Below the pieces are notes generated by a model. That model was not told the DNA's origin, did not search any database, and was given only the letters and a program-made list of their open reading frames with translations. From an uncultured Oscillospiraceae bacterium (GTDB taxonomy: Bacteria > Bacillota > Clostridia > Oscillospirales > Oscillospiraceae): a stretch of DNA of 64,000 nucleotides. Shown here in pieces: positions 58,136-64,000 of the stretch. The DNA lies in NCBI GenBank assembly GCA_947626785.1, contig CANQTO010000010.1:1-64000 (forward strand). Reading direction: 5' to 3'. The position numbers and the translations under genes are program-made. Position 1 is the first letter of the stretch, and the number at the start of each line of letters is the position of its first letter.

Positions 58136-59427
58136 TGAGGATCGACATCATGACCCTGTTCCCGGAGACGGTGAACGCCTTCCTCCACGAGAGCATCCTG
58201 GGGCGGGCTTCCAAAAAGGGCATCCTGGAGATCAACTGCGTCCAGATCCGGGACTACACCGAGAACAAGCAGCGCCAGGTGGACGACTATCCCTATGGCG
58301 GCGGCTGGGGCTGCGTGCTGATGGCCCAGCCCCTGAAGAGCTGCCTGGACAGTATTATGTCAACCGCAAGCGGCCTGCGGAGCCGGGTGATCTATCTGTC
58401 TCCCCAGGGGACACCCTTCACCCAGGAGACCGCCAAGCGCCTCAAGCGGGACTACGAGCACCTGGTGTTGGTCTGCGGCCACTATGAGGGCGTGGACGAG
58501 CGCTTCATCGAGCAGTGCGTGGACGAGGAGATCTCCCTAGGGGACTTTGTGCTCACCGGCGGGGAGATCGCCGCCATGGCGGTGGCCGACGCGGTGTGCC
58601 GCCTGGTCCCCGGCGTTCTGGCCGACGAGCAGTGCTACACCGGGGAGAGCCACTGGGACGGGCTGCTGGAGTACCCCCAGTACACCCGGCCCGAGGTCTG
58701 GGAGGGCCGGGAGGTGCCGCCGGTGCTGCTGGAGGGAAATCACGACCGGATCGGGCTCTGGCGGCGGCAGAAGCAGCTGGAGCGGACCAGGGAGCGCCGG
58801 CCGGACATGTATGCCGCCTTTGTGCCTGCGGACAAGCAGGACCAGGAGCTGCTGCGCCGGGTGGAGCGGGCCCAGGATCGCGTCCGGCTGACGGAGCCGG
58901 TGCGCTGGCGGCCGGCGGAGGAGAGCGACCTGACCCGCATCCTGGAGATCGCCGCCTACGCCCGGAAGACCCTGCGGGCCCACGGCGTGGACCAGTGGCA
59001 GGGGGAGTACCCCACGGAGGCGGCCTTCCGGGCGGATATCCGGCGGGGGGAGTGCTTCGTGGTGACCCACGGGGAGGAGACGGCCGCCTTCTTCGTGCTG
59101 TCCCGGCTGCCGGAAGAGAGCTACGAGGAGATCCGGGACGGCAAGTGGAGCGGCGTTGAGCCTTGCGGCGTGCTGCACCGGGCCGCGGTGGCGGCGGAAT
59201 ACCGGGGCGGGGAGCTGTCCCACCGGATGCTCCGCTGCGCCGAGGAGCAGGCCCGGGCCTGGGGCCTCCGCTGCCTGCGGACGGACACCCACAAGAAGAA
59301 CAAGGCCATGCGCGCCCTGCTCCAGGACGCGGGCTTCCGCTACCGGGGCAACCTGACCATCTCCACCGAGCCGGGCCACGACCCGGCCCGCCAGGCCTAC
59401 GAGAAGAACCTGAAGGATAGAGCATGA
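58135..59427 (+). CDS. trmD: tRNA (guanine37-N1)-methyltransferase fused to a GNAT acetyltransferase
   Basis: 430 residues from ATG 58135, which overlaps the rimM stop; the GTG at 58132 is the alternative. Residues 1-240 are TrmD: RIDIMTLFPE, DDYPYGGG, VCGHYEGVDERF, EISLGDFVLTGGE, and the knot region SHWDGLLEYPQYTRP. From about 253 a GNAT domain follows (VRWRPAEESDLTRILEI, VLHRAAVAAEYRGGELSHRML, DTHKKNKAMRALLQDAGF). The join is in one frame without stop. TrmD alone is about 240 residues; the acetyltransferase half is extra. Confidence 0.93.
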   Translation: MRIDIMTLFPETVNAFLHESILGRASKKGILEINCVQIRDYTENKQRQVDDYPYGGGWGCVLMAQPLKSCLDSIMSTASGLRSRVIYLSPQGTPFTQETAKRLKRDYEHLVLVCGHYEGVDERFIEQCVDEEISLGDFVLTGGEIAAMAVADAVCRLVPGVLADEQCYTGESHWDGLLEYPQYTRPEVWEGREVPPVLLEGNHDRIGLWRRQKQLERTRERRPDMYAAFVPADKQDQELLRRVERAQDRVRLTEPVRWRPAEESDLTRILEIAAYARKTLRAHGVDQWQGEYPTEAAFRADIRRGECFVVTHGEETAAFFVLSRLPEESYEEIRDGKWSGVEPCGVLHRAAVAAEYRGGELSHRMLRCAEEQARAWGLRCLRTDTHKKNKAMRALLQDAGFRYRGNLTISTEPGHDPARQAYEKNLKDRA

Positions 59428-60293
59428 ATCTGACCGATCTGAACGAGATACGCCCCCTGCTGGAGCGGCACGGCTTTCGCTTTTCCAAATCCCTGGGGCA
59501 GAACTTCCTGACGGCGGCCTGGGTGCCGGAGCGCATCGCCGAAAGCGCCGGGCTGGATGAGCGGACCGGCGTGCTGGAGGTGGGCCCGGGCATCGGCTGC
59601 CTGACGGCCCAGCTGGCCGAGAGAGCGGGGAAGGTGCTGGCCGTGGAGCTGGACCGGGCTTTGAAGCCCGTCCTGGCGGAGACCCTGGCCGGGCGGGACA
59701 ATGTGGAGCTCCTCTTTGCCGACGCCTTGAAGCTGGACCTGCGGCAGCTTGCCGGGGAGCGTCTGCCGGGCCTGCGGCCGGTGGTCTGCGCGAACCTCCC
59801 CTACAACGTGACCAGCCCCCTGCTGACGGCTTTTTTGAAGGCCGGCTGCTTTGACACCGTCACCGTCATGGTCCAGCGGGAGGTGGCCCGGCGGCTCTGC
59901 GCCAGAGAGGGGACGGCGGATTACGGGGCCTTCGGCGTCTTTGTCCAGTGGCACGCGGAGGCGGAGCTGCTGTTTGAGGTGCCGCCGGATTGCTTCGTGC
60001 CCCGGCCCAAGGTGACCTCCGCGGTGGTGCGCCTGCGGCGGCGGGAGAGCCCTCCCGCGGCGGTGAAGGACGAGGCGGAGCTGTTCCGCGTCGTCCGGGC
60101 TGCCTTCAATATGCGGCGCAAGACCCTTGTCAACGCATTAAGTTCAGGAATAGGCGGTATTGGCAAGGAAGAAGCGGAAAAAGCTGTGAAAAAATGCGGC
60201 TTTGACCCCATGATCCGGGGCGAAGCCGTGGGAATTGGTGGATTTGCAAAAATTGCCGATGAAATAAGCGGAATTCGGAATACGGATTTGTAG
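59424..60293 (+). CDS. rsmA: 16S rRNA dimethyladenosine transferase
   Basis: 289 residues. SLGQNFLTAAWV, VLEVGPGIGCLTAQLA (SAM site) and NLPYNVTSPLL (catalytic NLPY) are present; PRPKVTSAVVRL and FNMRRKTLVNAL close the fold. Methylates A1518/A1519 near the 3' end of 16S rRNA. Overlaps trmD by 4 bp. The last 50 codons are AT-richer than the rest. Confidence 0.97.
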   Translation: MNLTDLNEIRPLLERHGFRFSKSLGQNFLTAAWVPERIAESAGLDERTGVLEVGPGIGCLTAQLAERAGKVLAVELDRALKPVLAETLAGRDNVELLFADALKLDLRQLAGERLPGLRPVVCANLPYNVTSPLLTAFLKAGCFDTVTVMVQREVARRLCAREGTADYGAFGVFVQWHAEAELLFEVPPDCFVPRPKVTSAVVRLRRRESPPAAVKDEAELFRVVRAAFNMRRKTLVNALSSGIGGIGKEEAEKAVKKCGFDPMIRGEAVGIGGFAKIADEISGIRNTDL

Positions 60294-60332
60294 AGAAAGT
60301 GTATTGATTATTTTGGGAACTTTGTGGTAATC

Positions 60333-60361
60333 TTAGCAATGGCTTAAAGGTCAAGTATAAT
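60333..60361 (+). promoter_or_regulatory. Promoter of ppdK
   Basis: TTAGCA, 17-bp spacer, TATAAT (60356-60361). Confidence 0.75.
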
Positions 60362-60384
60362 TTGATTATAGAAAGGAATAAAAC

Positions 60385-63024
60385 ATGAGCAAAAAGTACG
60401 TGTACATGTTCTCCGAGGGCAACGCGAATATGCGTGAGCTGCTGGGCGGCAAGGGCGCCAACCTGGCCGAGATGACCAACATCGGCCTGCCCGTCCCCCA
60501 GGGCTTCACCATCACCACCGAAGCCTGCACCCAGTACTATGAGGACGGCCGCCAGATCAACGACGAGATCATGGCCGAGATCATGCAGTACGTGGAGAAG
60601 ATGGAGCAGCTCAACGGCAAGAAGTTCGGCGACCTGAACAATCCCCTGCTGGTCTCCGTCCGTTCCGGCGCCCGGGCCTCCATGCCCGGCATGATGGACA
60701 CCATCCTGAACCTGGGCCTGAATGACGACGTGGTCGCCGCCATGATCAAGGGCAACCCCGACCCCAAGTTCGAGCGCTTCGTGTATGACTCCTACCGCCG
60801 CTTCATCCAGATGTTCTCCGACGTGGTCATGGAAGTGGGCAAGAAGTATTTCGAGCAGCTGATCGACGCCATGAAGGAGAAGAAGGGCGTCGTGTATGAC
60901 GTGGACCTGACCGCCGCCGACCTGAAGGAGCTGGCGGAGCAGTTCAAGGCCGAGTACAAGGCCCAGATCGGCGACGACTTCCCCTCCGACCCCAAGGTCC
61001 AGCTCTACGAGGCCATCCGCGCCGTGTTCCGCTCCTGGGACAACCCCCGCGCCAACGTGTACCGCCGCGACAATGACATCCCCTACTCCTGGGGCACTGC
61101 CGTCAACGTGATGCCCATGGTCTTCGGCAACCTGAACAACAACTCCGGCACCGGCGTGGCCTTCACCCGCGACCCCGCCACCGGCGAGAAGAAGCTGATG
61201 GGCGAGTTCCTGGTCAACGCCCAGGGCGAGGACGTGGTCGCCGGCGTGCGCACCCCCATGCCCATCGCTCAGATGGCCGGGCAGTTCCCCGAGGCCTATG
61301 CCGAGTTCGTCAAGGTCTGCGACACCCTGGAGAACCACTACCGGGATATGCAGGACATGGAGTTCACCGTGGAGAACGGCAAGCTCTACATGCTCCAGTG
61401 CCGCAACGGCAAGCGCACCGCTCAGGCCGCTCTGAAGATCGCCTGCGACCTGGTGGACGAGGGCATGATCGACGAGAAGAAGGCCGTCGCCATGATCGAT
61501 CCCCGGAACCTGGACACCCTGCTGCACCCCCAGTTCGACGCCGCCAAGCTCAAGGCCGCCACGCCCATCGGCAAGGGCCTGGGCGCTTCCCCCGGCGCTG
61601 CCTGCGGCAAGGTCGTCTTCTCCGCTGAGGACGCCAAGGCCTGGAAGGCCCGCAAGGAGCGGGTGGTCCTGGTCCGTCTGGAGACCAGCCCCGAGGATAT
61701 CGAGGGCATGAAGGCCTCCCAGGGCATCCTGACCGTCCGCGGCGGCATGACCAGCCACGCGGCCGTGGTTGCCCGCGGCATGGGCACCTGCTGCGTCTCC
61801 GGCTGCGGCGACATCAAGATGGACGAGGAGAACAAGCAGTTCACCCTGGGCGGTAAGACCTTCCACGAGGGCGACTATATCTCCATCGACGGCTCCACCG
61901 GCAACATCTATGACGGCATCATCCCCACGGTCGACGCCACCATCGCCGGCGAGTTCGGCCGCATCATGGCCTGGGCCGACAAGTACCGCCGTCTGGGCGT
62001 GCGCACCAACGCCGACACTCCCCGCGACGCCGCCAAGGCCCGGGAGCTGGGCGCCGAGGGTATCGGCCTGACCCGTACCGAGCACATGTTCTTCAACAGC
62101 GACCGTATCGCCGCTTTCCGCGAGATGATCTGCTCCGACACCCTGGAGGAGCGTGTGGCCGCTCTGGCCAAGCTGGAGCCCATGCAGCAGGCTGACTTCG
62201 AGGGCATCTACGAGGCCATGGAGGGCTGCCCTGTCACCATCCGCTTCCTGGATCCCCCGCTGCACGAGTTCGTCCCCACCGAGGAGGCCGACATCGAGGC
62301 CCTGGCCGAGGCTCAGCACAAGAGCGTGGCCGACATCAAGAACATCATCGCCTCTCTGCATGAGTTCAACCCCATGATGGGCCACCGCGGCTGCCGTCTG
62401 GCCGTCACCTATCCGGAGATCGCCGAGATGCAGACCCGCGCCGTCATCAAGGCCGCCCTGGCCGTTCAGGCCCGTCACCCCGAGTGGAAGATGGTCCCCG
62501 AGATCATGATCCCCCTGGTGGGCGAGGTCAAGGAGCTCAAGTATGTCAAGGACGTGGTCGTCAAGGCCGCCGACGCCCTCATCGCTGAGGCCGGTTCCGA
62601 CATGAAGTACCTGGTCGGCACCATGATCGAGATCCCCCGCGCGGCTCTGACCGCCGACGAGATCGCCAAGGAGGCCCAGTTCTTCTCCTTCGGCACCAAC
62701 GACCTGACCCAGATGACCTTCGGCTTCAGCCGTGACGACGCCGGCAAGTTCCTGGGCGCCTACTACGACAAGAAGATCTACGAGAGCGATCCCTTTGCCC
62801 GCGTGGACCAGACCGGTGTGGGCAAGCTGGTGGCTATGGCCGCCAAGCTGGGCCGGGCCACCCGTCCCGAGCTGCACCTGGGCGTCTGCGGCGAGCACGG
62901 CGGCGACCCCAGCTCTGTGGAGTTCTTCCACCGGGTGGGTCTGGACTATGTGTCCTGCAGCCCCTTCCGCGTTCCCATCGCCCGTCTGGCCGCCGCTCAG
63001 GCCGCCATCAAGGACATGGCGTGA
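60385..63024 (+). CDS. ppdK: Pyruvate, phosphate dikinase
   Basis: 879 residues, full length. N-terminal nucleotide domain (LLGGKGANLAEMTNIGLPVPQGF), the swivelling phosphohistidine domain GGMTSHAAVVARGMG (catalytic His near residue 457), and the TIM-barrel end CGEHGGDPSSVEF (catalytic Cys near 835). Interconverts pyruvate and phosphoenolpyruvate with ATP and phosphate, part of anaerobic glycolysis. Codon use is strongly biased, as expected for an abundant protein. Confidence 0.98.
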   Translation: MSKKYVYMFSEGNANMRELLGGKGANLAEMTNIGLPVPQGFTITTEACTQYYEDGRQINDEIMAEIMQYVEKMEQLNGKKFGDLNNPLLVSVRSGARASMPGMMDTILNLGLNDDVVAAMIKGNPDPKFERFVYDSYRRFIQMFSDVVMEVGKKYFEQLIDAMKEKKGVVYDVDLTAADLKELAEQFKAEYKAQIGDDFPSDPKVQLYEAIRAVFRSWDNPRANVYRRDNDIPYSWGTAVNVMPMVFGNLNNNSGTGVAFTRDPATGEKKLMGEFLVNAQGEDVVAGVRTPMPIAQMAGQFPEAYAEFVKVCDTLENHYRDMQDMEFTVENGKLYMLQCRNGKRTAQAALKIACDLVDEGMIDEKKAVAMIDPRNLDTLLHPQFDAAKLKAATPIGKGLGASPGAACGKVVFSAEDAKAWKARKERVVLVRLETSPEDIEGMKASQGILTVRGGMTSHAAVVARGMGTCCVSGCGDIKMDEENKQFTLGGKTFHEGDYISIDGSTGNIYDGIIPTVDATIAGEFGRIMAWADKYRRLGVRTNADTPRDAAKARELGAEGIGLTRTEHMFFNSDRIAAFREMICSDTLEERVAALAKLEPMQQADFEGIYEAMEGCPVTIRFLDPPLHEFVPTEEADIEALAEAQHKSVADIKNIIASLHEFNPMMGHRGCRLAVTYPEIAEMQTRAVIKAALAVQARHPEWKMVPEIMIPLVGEVKELKYVKDVVVKAADALIAEAGSDMKYLVGTMIEIPRAALTADEIAKEAQFFSFGTNDLTQMTFGFSRDDAGKFLGAYYDKKIYESDPFARVDQTGVGKLVAMAAKLGRATRPELHLGVCGEHGGDPSSVEFFHRVGLDYVSCSPFRVPIARLAAAQAAIKDMA

Positions 63025-63143
63025 GCTGAGTTTATAAGCGCCGCCCCTTCTCCGTGACCCGCAGGCGCGCGGATACTCCCTGTTCTGACAGCGTCAAGCA
63101 CGGGCCTATTAGGGGAAGGACGGCAGAATTGAGTTGCATACCT

Positions 63144-63189
63144 AAAAGGAGCTGTAGCGAAACGAACAAGTTGAGCTACAGCTCCTTTT
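63144..63189 (+). terminator. Terminator of ppdK
   Basis: 15-bp stem AAAAGGAGCTGTAGC/GCTACAGCTCCTTTT. The 120 bases between the ppdK stop and this hairpin contain nothing recognised. Confidence 0.85.
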
Positions 63190-63212
63190 CCATGCCCGCA
63201 AGAGGGAGGGTC

Positions 63213-63257
63213 TGAAAAAATAACACCGGGGCACTGCTTTTTGCAGTCCTCGGTGTT
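63213..63257 (-). terminator. Terminator of plsY
   Basis: Minus strand AACACCGAGGACTGC with an imperfect complement, then ATTTTTTC (63220-63213). Confidence 0.75.
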
Positions 63258-63283
63258 GTCTTTTCCGGGTGTAGCTCCCGGCT

Positions 63284-63925
63284 TTATGCTTGGATGTCTT
63301 TTTCTTTCTTCTTCCGGATGCGGGGCAGACGCTTGGCCGCCTTGAAATCCGGCTCTGTGCCCCGGATGAGCCGCCGGATGTTCTCCCGGTGCTGGAACAC
63401 CACCAGGCACATGCCGGCCACGCACAGCAGCATCTTCGGCGTGCTGACGCCCACCACCGCCGCGGCGATACTGATGCTCACGGCCGCGCAGATGGAGCCC
63501 ACCGACACCTTCCGGGTCAGCAGCGCCCCGATGAAGAAAGCGCAGACGATGGCGAGGAACACCCGCCAGTCCACCGCCAGGCCGATCGCCGCGCCCACGG
63601 ACACGCCCTTGCCGCCGTGAAAATGGTGGAACACCGGGAAGCAGTGCCCCAGCAGCACGGTAAGGCCGGCGGCGGCGATGCCCCAGTCGCCCAGCAGCTT
63701 CCAGCCCAGCCACATGGCCAGGGCGGCCTTCAGCACGTCGCCCAGGAGGGTCAGGACCCCCGCACCCATGCCGTAGATCCGGGCCATGTTGGTCGCGCCC
63801 GCGTTGCCGCTGCCTTTTTTGCGCACGTCCCCGCCCAGAATGGTGCGGGACATAAAGATGGACGTACTTAAGGAGCCCAGCAGATAGCCCCCGAGCAGTA
63901 CGAACAAAAATTTTAGCAGTTCCAT
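63284..63925 (-). CDS. plsY: Glycerol-3-phosphate acyltransferase PlsY
   Basis: 213 residues, five membrane helices. GSGNAGATNMARIYG, LGHCFPVFHHFHGGKGVSV (catalytic motif) and VFQHRENIRRLIRGTE are the three PlsY motifs. Makes lysophosphatidic acid from acyl-phosphate. A TATACT at 63996-63991 is a possible -10 box, with the -35 box outside the window. Confidence 0.96.
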   Translation of the reverse strand: MELLKFLFVLLGGYLLGSLSTSIFMSRTILGGDVRKKGSGNAGATNMARIYGMGAGVLTLLGDVLKAALAMWLGWKLLGDWGIAAAGLTVLLGHCFPVFHHFHGGKGVSVGAAIGLAVDWRVFLAIVCAFFIGALLTRKVSVGSICAAVSISIAAAVVGVSTPKMLLCVAGMCLVVFQHRENIRRLIRGTEPDFKAAKRLPRIRKKKEKDIQA

Positions 63926-64000
63926 GATCCGCTCCGAACAATATGCGGGAGTTTTCCAGCCATTTCTAACACTTAACTTCCAATATCTTTAGTATATCCC

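Noticed and set aside
60130-62931. A 933-codon open frame on the minus strand opposite ppdK (and similar long frames opposite the hydrolase, NdvB-type and rodA genes)
   Set aside because: Shadow of strongly biased GC-rich codons: repetitive Gly/His/Asp/Val composition, no domain, no ribosome site, and the plus-strand genes are complete.
63025-63143. Small RNA gene behind ppdK
   Set aside because: Only a GCGCC/GGCGC pair and no promoter; probably the 3' untranslated part of ppdK.

Overview
The window reads as chromosomal DNA of a GC-rich, low-G+C-phylum-type anaerobe: most likely a gut Clostridia member of the Oscillospiraceae/Flavonifractor kind. Reasons seen in the sequence are strong Firmicutes ribosome binding sites (AGGAGG), sigma-A promoters with near-consensus boxes, a class B sortase with its PKTG-type surface protein, NfnAB, pyruvate phosphate dikinase, FeoAB, YlxM next to ffh, and paired M16 peptidases. 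The assignment is an inference from gene content, not from a marker comparison.

Layout. 1-3.5 kb: end of a Clp ATPase, a macrodomain-rhomboid-DUF523 cluster, a MarR regulator. 3.6-9 kb: a large membrane-anchored hydrolase, a GntR/ABC transporter operon with a zinc-ribbon protein, a small zinc-ribbon protein and a TetR regulator. 9-18.6 kb: a tandem pair of related exported proteins, FeoAB, a glyoxalase-fold protein and cysteine hydrolase, NfnAB, a phosphoribosyltransferase. 18.7-26 kb: sortase and substrate, tsaE-tsaB-upp, rodA, DUF975, tRNA-Leu(CAG). 26-32 kb: a SLOG protein behind a structured leader, a MerR-like operon and a MacB/FtsX-type exporter. 32-38.3 kb: an AT-richer accessory island. 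38.3-47.7 kb: a DUF2975/Xre/lipoprotein operon, a GtrA/GtrB/GT39 glycosylation operon, and a M16-M16-lgt operon. 47.8-54.9 kb: one 2356-residue NdvB-type protein. 55-60.3 kb: the ylxM-ffh-rpsP-khpA-rimM-trmD-rsmA translation block. 60.4 kb to the end: ppdK and plsY.

The most unusual region is the island at 32-38.3 kb. On the minus strand one operon (4-bp overlap, then 1-bp gap) encodes a short UvrD-like helicase, a DarT-family DNA ADP-ribosyltransferase and a DraG-type ADP-ribosylglycohydrolase. Divergent from it is a well-promoted RNA of about 125 nt with a circularly permuted tRNA fold (T arm, closed acceptor stem, then D arm; the anticodon arm is replaced by a helix made from the RNA ends), followed by a gene for a 681-residue protein with a TerD-like C-terminal domain. 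A 20-nt motif with a variable 6-nt centre occurs three times in and behind the RNA. Together this looks like an undescribed conflict or RNA-metabolism cassette.

A second theme is a family of 208-223 bp hairpin-rich inserts (four copies: 1.1, 14.2, 17.8 and 57.4 kb). Each sits between two copies of the local terminator-like hairpin, exact 29-bp copies in two cases, as if insertion duplicates a whole terminator stem. Two further hairpin clusters (17.5 kb and 26.2 kb) may be relatives.
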